A stretch of DNA of 47,708 nt from Leptospira interrogans (GCF_900156205.1 NZ_FTNA01000007.1:1-47708), one strand, 5' to 3'. Positions 23,232 to 39,032 are shown, counted from the first letter of the stretch. Notes: generated from the sequence alone by a model not told the origin. Numbers and translations: made by a program.

Positions 23232-23787
23232 AATTTAAATTGTGGATAAAAATTCTGCCAATCCCTTGAGAATCTTCTTACCAAACAACATATAAGAAAA
23301 TTAAAATATTATGATATTAAACAAATATTTGCACAAAAAATTCAATCACCTGTTATTTAACGTGAATTCGATATAACCGATGTGCAAGCAATTATAACGG
23401 AAATCCAAAAAAATGTTGTACCCATAAAGAAGCAGCATTGAGTGTTTTTATTCGCCAAGTTTTTCTTACGCCAAATTTACGTTATTTAGAAATCAATCCG
23501 TGAAATTTACTACAAATATCAACTCAAGTCAATGTAGGAAATTCATTTTATAAAACCTGATTTTTTGGTAAAAATAATTGATGGGAACTATTACAAATCC
23601 AGATTTTACAGTTAGATATTAAAAATGTAAGAACTCATATGAATTTTAATCACGAAAAATAAATATTTAGATTTGTGGGAACTACTGCATTTTATTAAAA
23701 ATTTCTAAAGAATGAATTATCTCGTAAAATTTTTTGAGGTTTTGAAACAAGCTCTAAATAGAAAAAACGAAACTGTGTAACAGATCA
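23232..23787. other. Intergenic repeat-rich stretch
   Basis: No gene. TAACGTGAATTC at 23358-23369, several GGGAACT motifs, and direct repeat block B copy 2 at 23678-23757. Confidence 0.6.
23678..23757 (+). repeat. Direct repeat block B, copy 2
   Basis: Matches 868-943 apart from a 4-nt AATG insertion and a single substitution (ATTCTTTG against ATTTTTTG). Confidence 0.75.
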
Positions 23788-24579
23788 CTAAGGATTGTAT
23801 CTATGTTTGAGAATGGGACTAGTCAACTCGGAAAGTCGAATTTTTTGATTTCCATTTTCATCGAAGTTACCATCGTTTAACCAACTCAAAAAAGCGCTTT
23901 GAGCCTCAGGCCATTCCGAGTCTATGATTGCAAACCAGGCAGTATCTCGATTACAACCTTTTAAAACATTTGCTTGTCTAAAAATTCCTTCAAAGGATAA
24001 ACCTAACCTCTGTGCGGCAGCGCAGGAAGGTGCGTTCAATGCGTTACATCTCCATTGATATCTTCTATAACCGAGTTTGAATGCATTCTCCATCATAAGA
24101 TACATAGCTTCTGTAGAAATTTTGGTTTTCTGCATCAAGGGAGAATACGCCAAATGACCAACTTCGATAGAACCAGCACTTGGTTGAATTTCTGCATAAC
24201 TAGCAATACCTACCGGTTGGTTTATTGCAAGATCAATGATCGTGAAAAAGAATGGATCTTCCTTTTGACACGTACTTTTTATCCATTCTTGATATTCTGA
24301 AAAAGTTTCAAAAGGACCGTAAGGAAGATAAGTCCACATTCTTCCTTCTCTATCCTGCAAATTTGCGGAATATAACGCTTCTGCATGTAACGTTAATTCT
24401 AAAGGTTCCAATTTACAATATCGTCCTTCAATCGTTTCTTTTTTTGGATACTGGGCGGTTTTCCAATCAGGAAGCGCTTTACCAATCGGTTGGCCAAATC
24501 GATTTGTATTTTGCGTTTTGATTTTTTCAGATTGTTGCAGATTGTCCATTTTCCCAAATTCCCAGTCGGAAATGAGCAT
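23788..24579 (-). CDS. GNAT family N-acetyltransferase (RimJ/RimL-like), 263 aa
   Basis: The fold begins at about residue 50 with YCKLEPLELTLHAEALYSAN, typical of the RimJ/RimL-type acetyltransf_3 group. SIEVGHLAYSPLMQKTKIST (beta-4 and the acetyl-CoA-binding region, here Q-K-T-K-I-S-T-E-A) and the C-terminal core YRRYQWRCNALNAPSCAAAQ RLGLSFEGIFRQ follow, with the conserved N-x-x-S-x-x-A-x-x-R/K-L-G-F-x-x-E pattern. The family acetylates protein N-termini or small molecules; the substrate here is unknown. Two starts are possible: ATG 24579 or ATG 24549 (M11), both without a strong ribosome site. It is alone on the strand. Confidence 0.82.
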   Translation of the reverse strand: MLISDWEFGKMDNLQQSEKIKTQNTNRFGQPIGKALPDWKTAQYPKKETIEGRYCKLEPLELTLHAEALYSANLQDREGRMWTYLPYGPFETFSEYQEWIKSTCQKEDPFFFTIIDLAINQPVGIASYAEIQPSAGSIEVGHLAYSPLMQKTKISTEAMYLMMENAFKLGYRRYQWRCNALNAPSCAAAQRLGLSFEGIFRQANVLKGCNRDTAWFAIIDSEWPEAQSAFLSWLNDGNFDENGNQKIRLSELTSPILKHRYNP

Positions 24580-25056
24580 TTCAATAATTAATTATATTTT
24601 GATATTCTTTCTAAAATCATTTTTATCTATCTTATACTTATACAAGACACCATAAGTTTTGAGTCACATCTTAGTTTAAAAAGCAGAATTTTAGACATTA
24701 TCATACAATTTTGAGTAATACTCATTCTAAATTTAGAATAGAGTTGTTGAAAAATCCCATAGCAACGATTAACCAAACTACTTCAATCAATCATTTCATA
24801 AAACAGAAACAAGATGGAGAATTAATTTTTCAATAACTCTAATTAGAATTCCTATAAAATTCAAGTATAGCCGTCCTACTACTATCTTTATATGATAAAA
24901 TATCATGAACTTTTAGATAAATTCGCGTTTAGAATCAGAGTTTAATATATCAATGATATAGTTCTGAGTAAAAATAAAATCCTGTATAAAACTTCTTTTT
25001 TACGACAATCAGAAAAAATTAAAATTCATTCTAAAGATATTTATAATATTCTAATT
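24580..25056. other. Intergenic stretch with one MITE-like copy
   Basis: No gene. A TATTTTATTATATAG-type motif (24697-24718) precedes the MITE-like copy at 24740-24840, and another lies at 24953-24970. Confidence 0.6.
24740..24840 (-). repeat. MITE-like element, copy e (101 bp)
   Basis: Starts AGAGTTGTTGAAAAATCC and ends AATTTTTCAATAACTCT; TA at both borders; core in inverted orientation (ACCAAACTACTTCAATC). Its left flank, with the TTTTGAGTAA motif, resembles the right flank of copy a in reverse complement. Confidence 0.85.
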
Positions 25057-25380
25057 TTAGTCAAAAATCCCTAAGTCCATTTTGGCTTCTTCGGTCGCCA
25101 TCTCCCTGGGATCCCATTTAGGCACCCAAACGACTTCCACCTCCGCCTCAGAAATTCCCTCCACTCGAAGTGCGTAATCTTTAACCTGTTGTTTCATTTG
25201 AGGTCCTGCGGGACAAGCCATAGAAGTATAAGTCATATCAATCTTTGCCTTTCCGTTTTCGACCTTGATTCTGTAAATAAGCCCAAGTTCAGCGATGGAA
25301 ATTCCAATCTCAGGATCTTCCACTTTTTTTACTTCCTCGTAAATTTGTTCTTCTAACGTATTTGTAGGAGCTTCCAACAT
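25057..25380 (-). CDS. sufT: SufT-like MIP18 (DUF59) family Fe-S assembly factor, 107 aa
   Basis: Small cytoplasmic protein of the MIP18/PaaD-like family that helps mature Fe-S proteins. The family core is clear: [20 protein letters not shown], then [20 protein letters not shown] with the conserved Cys in S-M-A-C-P, and [15 protein letters not shown] (V-W-x-P-x-W). A longer frame opens at ATG 25416, but ATG 25380 is preceded 8 nt upstream by GGGAG and starts at the usual family position. It is on the same strand and 327 bp downstream of sufU, so it may be a separate transcript. A TAACGCGAGTTC motif lies at 25419-25430 just upstream. Confidence 0.85.
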   Translation of the reverse strand: MLEAPTNTLEEQIYEEVKKVEDPEIGISIAELGLIYRIKVENGKAKIDMTYTSMACPAGPQMKQQVKDYALRVEGISEAEVEVVWVPKWDPREMATEEAKMDLGIFD

Positions 25381-25707
25381 TTGATTTCTCCCTTTTCCTT
25401 TTTGATTAAATTCCATTGTAACGCGAGTTCAATTTAAGAAAATTAGAAAAGATCTTCTTAAATATACCATTCAAACCTGAAAAAAAATTGTGGTAGTTTC
25501 CACAAATTAAGTCTCTTTGTAAATTGATACGTTTTGTTACCACGAACTTATATAGACTTTTATAAAGCTAAGATTCTGTTCCAAAAACTGTCGAGGATCA
25601 TAAAAACAATACATTGAGTTCATGAATTGAGACACTTTAGTTTCCAAAATGCGAGAACTATTACAAACCAGGATTTTACCGTAAAACACTTGTGGGAACT
25701 ACCACGT
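25381..25707. other. Gap between sufU and the sufT-like gene
   Basis: AT-rich, with AGTTTCCACAAATTAAGTCTC near 25494 and further GTGGGAACT-type motifs at about 25648 and 25692, the last within 20 bp of the sufU stop. No gene and no clear terminator seen. Confidence 0.5.
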
Positions 25708-27369
<1,662 letters not shown>

Positions 27370-27372
27370 CTG

Positions 27373-27680
27373 TCAATCCTCCAAATCTACCTCGACGGAG
27401 TCATCTACGATTCTCACCGGATAAACCGGAAGATTTTCCACAGCGGGCATACAAAGCGCTTTTCCGGTTTTGATGGAAAACTGCGCCTCGTGTCTCGGAC
27501 AAGTAATTACGTCCCCACACAATTCTCCTTCCGAAATGGCTTCTCCGTCATGTGTGCATACATCTTCAAACGCGTAAACATTTCCGTCTAAACTTGTAAT
27601 CCCAATTCTATTATATCTGGTTTCAATTACTTTGACTTTCCCGTTTTCTATTTCGGACAGTTTTGCGAGTTTACGAAAGC

Positions 27681-27684
<4 letters not shown>
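27373..27684 (-). CDS. Rieske-type [2Fe-2S] ferredoxin, 103 aa
   Basis: A small soluble Rieske protein (NirD/BphF-like). Cluster ligands are visible as CTHDG (about 42-46) and [16 protein letters not shown] (about 61-76): Cys-x-His and Cys-x-x-His, all four present. It overlaps sufD by 4 bp (ATGA) with GGAGGGGG before the ATG, and ends just before sufS, so it is firmly inside the suf operon. It could supply electrons to cluster assembly; this role is inferred from position, and similar genes are known in suf operons of other bacteria. Confidence 0.9.
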
Positions 27685-29652
<1,968 letters not shown>

Positions 29653-30336
29653 AGAAACACCTTTCTTTGCGAATATTCGAGACTGCGATCCTTTTCCAAA
29701 CTACACAAGTTTTGTTTTCTATTTGTAGTTTTTAAAGTTTTCGACAAGAAAACCATCCCAGATTCTTTCTTAATCCCGATTCTACCAATGTTTTTTCTCG
29801 TTAGGATAGATCAATAGGAAAGAATTTAGATACTACATCCGTTCATAAGGCCGTTATCCAAAATCATCCTAAAAATGTAGGAACTATTACAATCTTCAAT
29901 TCAATCATTCATAAAACTGAATTCTAAAAAACCCAAAATTTAGGAATTATTACGTAGATCCAAAATTTTCTAACAAATGCAGTTCCTACATTTAGATTCA
30001 GATTTTAGTTAATATTCTTTGTTTGAATCTTGACTCGCTTTTCCTTTTCTCCTACAATATTGATCGAACGAAAAGAACGTTCTCAAAACCTAAAACACTA
30101 TTTTGTGTGAATAGGCCAAAATATGCTGATTCAAATTTGAGAAGGAAGCCTAATTGAATAAATCGATAATTTACATGAATTGATAGTTCCCCACGTAAAT
30201 CTATCTTCACTATTCTTATCGTGAGTGCGTTCATTTTCGTTCTGAATGATGTTTTTAAGCCATTGTTAGAAAACGAAGACTTCAAACATCAACTCAGATA
30301 AAATTTTTCGGTAGATTACTAGCGAGGAAAAGAAAT
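29653..30336. other. Divergent intergenic stretch (sufC / baeRF gene)
   Basis: Should hold the promoters of both divergent units, but none is clear enough to place. TGTAGGAACTATTACAATC at 29876 and AGTTCCTACATTT near 29982 are copies of the short dispersed motif. No gene; a 77-aa ORF here has no support. Confidence 0.5.
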
Positions 30337-30777
30337 ATGAAAAATAAATGGGTAGTAGTAGCAAATAGGTCCGAGGCGAAAATTTTTGAATACAAAGGAT
30401 CTAGAAAAGGTTTAGAACTTTTAGAAAGTATTGAAAACCCAAAAGGAAGAATGAAAAATTCTGAATTGATCCCAAATTCTTCGGGCGGGAAACGAGCAAA
30501 AGCGCAAAGAATCGCCTTTGATTTCGATTCCGTTCAAGAACCAAAACGCAAAGTTGCAGAATCATTTGCCAGCCAAATTTCGGACGTAATTTCCCAAGGA
30601 AGAAAATCAAATCGTTTTTTAAGCCTCGTTCTAGTTTCAGAACCTAGATTTCTCGGAATGCTCTTAGATAAGATGGATCGAAGATCTCAATCTATGATCT
30701 TTCATAAAATGGGAAAAGATATTATAACGACAAACAATCAAGAGATTCTTTCTCATCTTCGAGAAATTCTTTTTTAA
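30337..30777 (+). CDS. Host-attachment / baeRF-type protein, 146 aa
   Basis: The opening [18 protein letters not shown] and the spacing to [60 protein letters not shown] and [19 protein letters not shown] match the family annotated 'protein required for attachment to host cells' (PF10116/PF18856), now seen as a bacterial release-factor-like (baeRF) RNase-fold family. Its biochemical role is unknown; a link to ribosomes is inferred from the fold. It is cytoplasmic with no signal peptide. GAGG 9 nt upstream supports the ATG. It diverges from the suf operon. Confidence 0.82.
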   Translation: MKNKWVVVANRSEAKIFEYKGSRKGLELLESIENPKGRMKNSELIPNSSGGKRAKAQRIAFDFDSVQEPKRKVAESFASQISDVISQGRKSNRFLSLVLVSEPRFLGMLLDKMDRRSQSMIFHKMGKDIITTNNQEILSHLREILF

Positions 30778-31741
30778 CTTATGGTAGTTCCCACAAGTTA
30801 AGAGTTTGTTCCAAAAACTCAAAAAATTTTACGTGATAATTCTTTAGAAATTTTTAATAACATGCAGTAGTTCCCACAAATTAGGTCACATTTGATAATT
30901 CGTGAACTTTAGAGCAGTTCAATTTTCGTAGTAGGTCCTACATGTAAAACTTAGATCTCACGGGGCCGTTCGAAAAACTCAACTTCTCACTTCTTGAACT
31001 CAATGCATCTCTTCTATGGTTGCTCTGCAGGTTGGTGTTTAAAATTTGGGGCAGGTTCTAAATCTCATTACCAATTGATAATTTGTTTGTTATAAGAATT
31101 TTCGTTGAAGCGGAGTTCCTACATTTTTTATCAATTACGAAAACTATTTTTCTTTGCGATTGAGAATTCTACATTCTGAAACTTTTCAAAATCTAAGAAG
31201 AGGTTCTGAGTCGTTCGACAATTGTAACAGTTCTCACAGATTCAGTCTCATTTCAAATTTATAGTTTTTAACTGTTTTTTACTGACTCAATCTGCATGAG
31301 TTCCTACATTTTTGCGAAACCCAATAATCAACTCAAAACATAAAATTAACGTGGTTCAATGTAAAAGACTCGTTTTATAAAAATCTGATTTTTCTGTAAA
31401 AATAAATGTTTGAAAATTTATAATGGGACTTAATCCGTGGGAACTATCACAAATCTATATTTTACGGTAAAACTTTAAAATGTGGGAACTCCAATGTTTT
31501 AAGTCTTTAGAAACTAAAAAATAAGATCGATCATTTCTATCAATGGATCTAGGAACTCTTACTTTTAAAAAAAAAATTTTCCTAGTTTCCCCTAAGCAGA
31601 ACTCGCGTTAAATTAGAAAAAAAATGTATCCTACAATTAAGTTTAAAACCTCATTCGGAAAGAAATAGACAGAAACCCACCACTTCTATTACTTAACCTT
31701 TTAATTTCTCATTCCATTATTGAAAAAACTTCGGAGATTCA
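30778..31741. other. Intergenic repeat-rich stretch
   Basis: No gene. AGTTCCCACA at 30785-30794, an inverted copy of block B (about 30825-30915) with AGTTCCCACA, inverted CGAGCGCC-type fragments near 30980-31030, further GGGAACT motifs at 31438 and 31483, and GAACTCGCGTTA at 31599-31610. Confidence 0.6.
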
Positions 31742-33289
31742 ATGGCTAATTCACAGGGCAAATACGTCCTTTCCATCGACAGTGGGGGAAGCGGAATTCG
31801 TGCGTTTTTATTAGATCGAAAAGGTAATATAGTCGAAAGGCAATATGAAAAAACTCCTCCTAATATTCCCGAAGCAGGTGCTTTAGAACACGATCCAGAA
31901 ATCCTATGGAAGGCCCTTCTTTCTCTTTTAAAAAAGATCCAAAAAAATCAGCAAATTGTAAAAGAAATTATCGCATTAGGAATTTGTAATCAACGCGGCT
32001 CCTTTCTTCTCTGGGAAAAATCCACAGGAAAGCCATTAACTCCTTTGATCAGTTGGGCGGACGTTCGTTCTCATAAAATTGCAGAAGCGATGAATCGAAA
32101 TCTAATCTGGACAATCATCCGTGTTGTATCTACGTTTGTAGGAAGATTGACAAACCATCCAATGATGATCGCCACTTCCATGCTCCGATTTACGACAGAT
32201 CACGCAACTTGTAGATTAAAATGGATTTTAGACAAAAATCCAGATCTAAAACAGAGATGCAAAAAAGGTGAAGTTCTTTTTGGTACGTTAGATACTTGGT
32301 TCATTTATAAACTTACCGGTCAAAAACAACATCTCACCGATTCGTCAAATGCAGTTGCTACGGGAATGTTTAATCCTTTTCAATTGATCTGGAACCAACC
32401 GATTCTTTCAATATTCGGAATTCCTTCTAATTTATTTCCGGAAGTAAAAGATAGCAACGGAGACTTCGGTCATACTTTGCCAGAATATTTAGGAGGACAT
32501 TCGATTCCAATCAGAGCTTCGATTGGAGATCAAATGGCGGCTCTATTTGGGCATTGTTGTTTTGAAAGGGGCGAAGTAAAAATTTCTCAAGGTTCCGGGG
32601 CATTTGTGGATATTAACATAGGGCCCAAAGCAAAACTTTCCAAACGCGGTCTTTTTCCAATGATCGCTTGGAGAATAGACGGCAATACCACATATATGTT
32701 AGAAGGTTATGTTGCAACCGCTGGAACCCTCATAGATTGGTTAGGACAAGGAATCGGACTTTCCGACACTCCTAAAGTTTTGAACGAACTTGCGGCCCAA
32801 TCGGAAGATACAGAAGGAGTCGTTTTTATTCCAACTCCTACGGGAGCCCGTTTTCCTTATTTCAATCCTCGTGCCAAGGCATCCGTGATCGGGCTTTCTC
32901 TAGCATCTCATAGAAGACACGTTGCAAGAGCCGTCCTAGAAGGAATTTCTCTCAGTCTCTATGAAATTTTAGAAGGAATTCAACGAGATACAAAAGTTGA
33001 AATCAAAGACATTAAAGTGGACGGCGGTGTATCTCAGTCTGATATTCTTCTTCAATGTCTTTCAGATTTTTCGAATGTAAGAGTAAATCGTTCTCCCGAA
33101 CCAGATATGACTGCAACAGGAACGGCGTATCTTGCTGGTTTGGCAGTTGGCTTTTGGAAAAATTTAGATGAATTGAAGAATTTACAAAAAGGTTATAAAT
33201 CTTTCGAACCGAAGATGAACCCAACAAAAAGGGTTCAAAAAATTCAACGTTGGAAAAAAGCAGTTACCGCAACTCTTTCCATCGAATGA
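31742..33289 (+). CDS. FGGY-family carbohydrate kinase (glycerol-kinase-like), 515 aa
   Basis: Phosphorylates a polyol or sugar with ATP. The N-terminal ATPase motif is [20 protein letters not shown] (8-27), followed by the conserved [20 protein letters not shown] and [13 protein letters not shown] domain II has [54 protein letters not shown] and the adenosine-binding [20 protein letters not shown] and [15 protein letters not shown]. Length is normal. About residues 119-160 ([37 protein letters not shown]) differ from true GlpK, so the substrate is uncertain. GGAG lies 6 nt before the ATG. It stands alone with no transporter or dehydrogenase nearby. Confidence 0.85.
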   Translation: MANSQGKYVLSIDSGGSGIRAFLLDRKGNIVERQYEKTPPNIPEAGALEHDPEILWKALLSLLKKIQKNQQIVKEIIALGICNQRGSFLLWEKSTGKPLTPLISWADVRSHKIAEAMNRNLIWTIIRVVSTFVGRLTNHPMMIATSMLRFTTDHATCRLKWILDKNPDLKQRCKKGEVLFGTLDTWFIYKLTGQKQHLTDSSNAVATGMFNPFQLIWNQPILSIFGIPSNLFPEVKDSNGDFGHTLPEYLGGHSIPIRASIGDQMAALFGHCCFERGEVKISQGSGAFVDINIGPKAKLSKRGLFPMIAWRIDGNTTYMLEGYVATAGTLIDWLGQGIGLSDTPKVLNELAAQSEDTEGVVFIPTPTGARFPYFNPRAKASVIGLSLASHRRHVARAVLEGISLSLYEILEGIQRDTKVEIKDIKVDGGVSQSDILLQCLSDFSNVRVNRSPEPDMTATGTAYLAGLAVGFWKNLDELKNLQKGYKSFEPKMNPTKRVQKIQRWKKAVTATLSIE

Positions 33290-33864
33290 TTACGGTTTTA
33301 ATATTTATAGAAGTTATCTCAAAAACTTTGTCTGCTTTTATGAACTTACTCGGGTATACTACCATGTGCTTTTCAAAACTTAGAATACTTCAAAAAAACC
33401 AACATCCGGGATTGGATGCAATTTTTTGAGAACTTCTACAGTTTTGCAAAATTGATCATTGATTTCTGGTGTCATTTTTATGCATCGGAATAATAAACTA
33501 ACGCGAGTTTGGCGTAAAGGAATCCATGATTCCGAAAAAGTTGAAATCCGAACTTTACAGATCGATTTTTTAAATGTGGGAACTCTTACAAATCACGATT
33601 TTACAAACAATTCCTAAAATTGTAGGAACTATCACAATTTAAAAAGAATAAGTTTATAACAATTGAACCTGCCGTATTCAAAGTGGGAAGAACTACCATC
33701 AAACTTAAGTTTATCCGTAAAATTTGTGGGAACTACTGCAAAACTATGATTTTACAAACAATTCCGGGCTACAATCTTTTGAGAACTTCCATATTTTTGT
33801 AAATCGACGGTTAATTTCGGATCCTATTTTCATACGTCCGAATAGTAAAATAGGATTTAAATTT

Positions 33865-34037
33865 CGATAATGGCCGCAAAACAGCGGTTTTGTGCAAAAA
33901 TCTGATTGTACAATGATTCTTTTTGTATTTTATAGTAGTTCCCACAATTTTTAAAGTTTAACTGTAAATCTCTGATTTGTAAGAGTTCCCACATTTATTT
34001 TTTTACGAAAAAATTAACCTAAGATAAAACTGATTTT
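33865..34037 (+). repeat. Dispersed block D, copy 2
   Basis: Direct repeat of 22190-22361, including the CAAAAC-AGCG-GTTTTG hairpin and the TTTTTACGAAAAAATTAACC end. Both copies are preceded by related TGTGGGAACT arrays. Confidence 0.8.
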
Positions 34038-34312
34038 TTACACCAAATTCACTTTAAACTACTAATCCCTATCAAATACCTAAATGTTATCCCAAAGTAC
34101 CGTTTCACGTAAATTTGATAGAATCCGACGCAAAAGCGATTGAAGAAGATAGGGAAATTCAGCAGAATGCTCTCTCAAATTCAGCGTATCACTCGCTAAA
34201 CTCAATGCATCACTTCTTGAATGCCAATCCTTAGAGAGGCATTCGCTTGAGTTTTTCGGGTCGCGTTTGAACTCAGCAAAACGCTTTCCTAAACTCAAAT
34301 CTCACTCCCGTC

Positions 34313-34350
34313 GAGCACCAATAGAAGCGAGACGTTGAATTTTCCGGGCG
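34313..34350 (+). repeat. CGAGCGCC-type repeat, single unit
   Basis: CGAGCACCAATAGAAGCGAG followed by ACGTTGAATTTTCC, embedded in a longer patch (34150-34375) of inverted related pieces such as AAACTCAATGCATCACTTCT. Confidence 0.65.
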
Positions 34351-34387
34351 CGAGATAGGTCGCGTTTTAAGTCGCTCAACAGATCGT

Positions 34388-34450
34388 GCTCTGTAATAAA
34401 TTGAAACTAAATATCGTATAACGTTTCTTTCATGCAATTTATTGACTCTA
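34388..34450 (+). repeat. Dispersed block A, copy 3 (decayed)
   Basis: GCTCTGTAATAAATTGAAAC through CGTATAACGTTTCTTTCATG to CAATTTATTGACTCTAACG, a weaker relative of 379-474 and 19308-19402. Confidence 0.55.
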
Positions 34451-34511
34451 ACGGAAAACGCAGTTCGGCAATACCGGATTCGCCCAGATCTTCTTGCACG
34501 CAATTTACATT

Positions 34512-34602
34512 AGAATTATTGAAAATGGGTATTAACAAAACTGCTTCAATCGACCGTTTTCATAAAAAGAAACGGATGGAGAATTCATTTTTCAACGACT
34601 CT
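34512..34602 (-). repeat. MITE-like element, copy f (91 bp)
   Basis: AGAATTATTGAAAATGGGTA on the left and TTTTTCAACGACTCT on the right, core AACAAAACTGCTTCAATCG inverted. About 10 bp shorter than the others, so internally deleted. Confidence 0.75.
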
Positions 34603-34808
34603 GATTGAAATGTAAACTATTGATTTAGGTATTTTATCATATAGCTTTTGAGTAAGAATGATTTCTAGAAATTCTAAAGTATCAGACAAATCCAAAGTTT
34701 AATCAGTAAACTATACAATTCTAACTCCCAAGAAAAACTGAACCCATGACAAATATCTGACAAAAAATTCTATCGTGAAATTTCCTACTAAGATAATCTG
34801 ACTTGCAC

Positions 34809-35246
<438 letters not shown>

Positions 35247-35255
35247 GATTTTTTT

Positions 35256-35296
35256 GGATCGGAGAACTTGTGTTTTCCGATCCATTTTTATTTTTT
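35256..35296 (+). terminator. Rho-independent terminator of the cytochrome gene
   Basis: GGATCGGAGAA (35256-35266) pairs with TTTTCCGATCC (35273-35283, one G-U pair), 6-nt loop, followed by ATTTTTATTTTTT. It begins 10 nt after the stop. It is the clearest terminator in the window. Confidence 0.88.
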
Positions 35297-35336
35297 CGAC
35301 TGGCCTTTTTGAACCCCGAAGCGTATCTTATTCTTG

Positions 35337-35552
35337 ATGAATTCAAATAATTCACTTCCTCCTTGTGGTGAAAATTGCGGAATCAGTAGAACTTCTCCGA
35401 ATACCCGAGAAGAGAAAACGTATACAAAGCTAGGTATCTTTTTAATTCTATTTGGAATCTCATCTAAACCTAAAGCGGTTAAATTCTATTGCAAAAAATG
35501 CGGAAGACAATTTGATCAATTGTCTCCTACTGAGCTTGGAAATTACGCGTAA
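35337..35552 (+). CDS. Small Cys-rich protein, possible zinc ribbon, 71 aa
   Basis: Not recognised. Two Cys pairs occur: CGENC near residue 10 and CKKCG near 52 (FYCKKCGRQFDQLS), a spacing that could bind zinc. The middle (LGIFLILFGISSKPKAV) is hydrophobic and may be a short membrane segment. ATG 35337 is preferred over the TTG at 35334; there is no clear ribosome site. It is 48 bp upstream of the STAS gene on the same strand and starts after the cytochrome terminator, so the two may share a transcript. Confidence 0.5.
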   Translation: MNSNNSLPPCGENCGISRTSPNTREEKTYTKLGIFLILFGISSKPKAVKFYCKKCGRQFDQLSPTELGNYA

Positions 35553-35600
35553 TTCGATTGACTTTCATAGAATTGAAAGGTTTTTTGTTTTAAGATTTTT

Positions 35601-35939
35601 ATGTCCGAAGACTTTAGAATTTTCGTAGATTTAGCCGTTTCTGTTCCGATCATCCATATCGAAGGAGAAATTACTTCGGAAGCAGACGAAACAATCCTAG
35701 AAAAATACGAATCCATTCCTGAAGGAAAACGGGATCGTGTCATTCTAAATTTCCAAGGTACCTCCTACATCAATTCAGCGGGTATTGCAACTCTTATCAG
35801 TTTAATTACAAAAGCTTCCGAAGCAAAAAGAAAAATCGAATTTGCAGGTCTGAACGAACATTTCAGAAAAGTGATGGATATAGTAGGATTGGCTGACTTC
35901 GTTCTGATTCACAACTCTCTCCAAGAAGCACTTAAATAA
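35601..35939 (+). CDS. STAS-domain anti-sigma-factor antagonist-like protein, 112 aa
   Basis: A stand-alone STAS domain. The key segment is VILNFQGTSYINSAGIATLI (about 48-67): the Ser in Y-I-N-S-A-G-I is the residue phosphorylated in SpoIIAA-type antagonists. IEGEITSEADETILEKYESI and SEAKRKIEFAGLNEHFRKVM complete the fold. Such proteins take part in partner-switching with a kinase anti-sigma factor and a PP2C phosphatase; neither is nearby, so the partners must be elsewhere. Length is normal for the family. Confidence 0.88.
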   Translation: MSEDFRIFVDLAVSVPIIHIEGEITSEADETILEKYESIPEGKRDRVILNFQGTSYINSAGIATLISLITKASEAKRKIEFAGLNEHFRKVMDIVGLADFVLIHNSLQEALK

Positions 35940-36881
35940 AACAAAAACTTTACTTAAGGCATTTCTTATAGAGTCCGGCTCTACCTTTCACACCGTTAAA
36001 TCAAACACGCATTTTTTACATTTAGATTCGAAAAAATTCAATATAAGATATAAAAAATCTATCTCAAAATCTAAAATGTGAGAACTACCACAGATTTATG
36101 TTTACGAACAAATTCAGAAAATGTAGAAACTTTAATCACGAAAAATAAATGTTTAAAAATCCGTAATGTGACTAAATTTGTAGGAACTCTCACATTTATA
36201 TGAAATCTTCATTTAAAACGAATACACATGACTCAAATTAAAAAGAACTTAAAGTAACGCGAAAGAGATCAATGCATTATGTTGCGACCGTAGAAACAAC
36301 ATTAAGTTCAATACTGCCATGCAACATGCAATAAATAGAATATTTATATTTACATATTGTTTTGCAGATTGAAGCTTGAGAGCCATCCGGCTGCCTGCGA
36401 CAAGCCGGATTCACCCAGATTGGGTTACCTTACATCAAACTCACGTTAAAGTAGTAGTTCAAAACCTATTTGTAATAGTTTCCACAAATTACTTATCATA
36501 GTTAGTTAACGTGAATTCGGCGTAAATAACCTATGATTCTAAAAAAAGTTCGAATCTGAACTTTACAGATTGATTCCTAAAATGTAGGAACTACCACAAT
36601 TTATAAAATAGAAGTTTATAATAATTGAATCTATCGTATTCAAGTGCGGGAACTACTATCACAATTTTAAGAACAAATTCTAAAATTGTAGTAACTCTTA
36701 TTTTTAGAAAGTTTTTTCTTACACCGAATTCACAGCTAATTACGGTTATATTCTAGAATACTGAAACATAAATTCGATTAAGAGATTCATTTTATAAAGC
36801 CTGATTTTTTTGTAAAAATAAAATGAGAAACTCCGTTATAGTTTCGATTAGATGAGTTAATGAGTTCTCTTGATTCTCTTT
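35940..36881. other. Intergenic repeat-rich stretch
   Basis: No gene. It has several GGGAACT/TAGGAACT motifs (about 36079, 36180, 36584, 36647), the inverted partner of a block at 43445 (36254-36351), AAACTCACGTTA at 36437-36448 and TAACGTGAATTC at 36507-36518. Confidence 0.6.
36254..36351 (-). repeat. Dispersed block E, copy 1
   Basis: Its reverse complement (TATTGCATGTTGCATGGCAG ... ATTGATCTCTTTCGCGTTAC) is collinear with 43445-43547. The two copies lie in opposite orientation about 7.1 kb apart, on either side of the glycosyltransferase-motor-kdsB operon. Confidence 0.75.
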
Positions 36882-37624
<743 letters not shown>

Positions 37625-37625
<1 letters not shown>

Positions 37626-38149
37626 CAATTGACTATAAATTCAGTAAAATAAACTTCCTGGATCTTTCCTTCAGTAAGAATATGATTTACTTGCGCTTTA
37701 ATTTCTTCTCTGAGATCCAATTGATCTTCAATATTGATAAGTTCGTCTTTGGACTTTCTTCCCACAATCAAGTTGATCAAATCCCTCATTTGTGCGTTTC
37801 TCTCCGCAAGCTCCGCCGATAAGGTTTGATCTTCCTTGGCAATCCCAAACGCCAGTTTCATCTTTACGAAATGAGCCTCTCCTTTGTCGGAAGTGTTGAT
37901 ACGAAATTCTTCCGTAAAGTTATAGTTCGCTAAAGGTGGAGGGGGTTTTACCAAAGCCACATTCTTCATTTGTGTAAATGTCTTTGTGGCAGTTTCTTTT
38001 GCTACGATCATCGCAATAACTGCTACAATGATAATTCCAAAAATGGCTCCCGCCACATATAAAAGCCATTTGATAATGGGAGACGTTCCACCACCACCCT
38101 CGGCGGCGGGGAGCCCGCCTTCTTCCTCATCTATTTCCGCGTCACCCAT
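37625..38149 (-). CDS. fliL: Flagellar basal-body-associated protein FliL, 174 aa
   Basis: FliL supports stator function at the flagellar motor. Layout: an acidic, Gly-rich N-terminus (GDAEIDEEEGGLPAAEGGGG), one membrane helix at about 27-48 (WLLYVAGAIFGIIIVAVIAM), then a periplasmic domain with VKPPPPLANYNFTEEFRINT, KMKLAFGIAKEDQTLSAELA, MRDLINLIVGRKSKDELINI and the conserved end REEIKAQVNHILTEGKIQEV YFTEFIVN. AGGAGG sits 8 nt before the ATG. It lies 40 bp after motB and overlaps the kdsB start. Confidence 0.92.
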
Positions 38150-38170
38150 AGGTTTGCCTCCTGAATTTTA

Positions 38171-39017
<847 letters not shown>

Positions 39018-39032
39018 TGTAAAACCTGAACT

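Noticed and set aside
30052..30285. 77-codon minus-strand ORF in the sufC/baeRF gap
   Set aside because: No ribosome site, no recognisable pattern, and it occupies the region expected to hold divergent promoters.
34273..34503. 72- to 76-codon minus-strand ORFs around 34080-34503
   Set aside because: They cover CGAGCGCC-type repeats and block A; the Arg/Ser-rich composition comes from the repeat.
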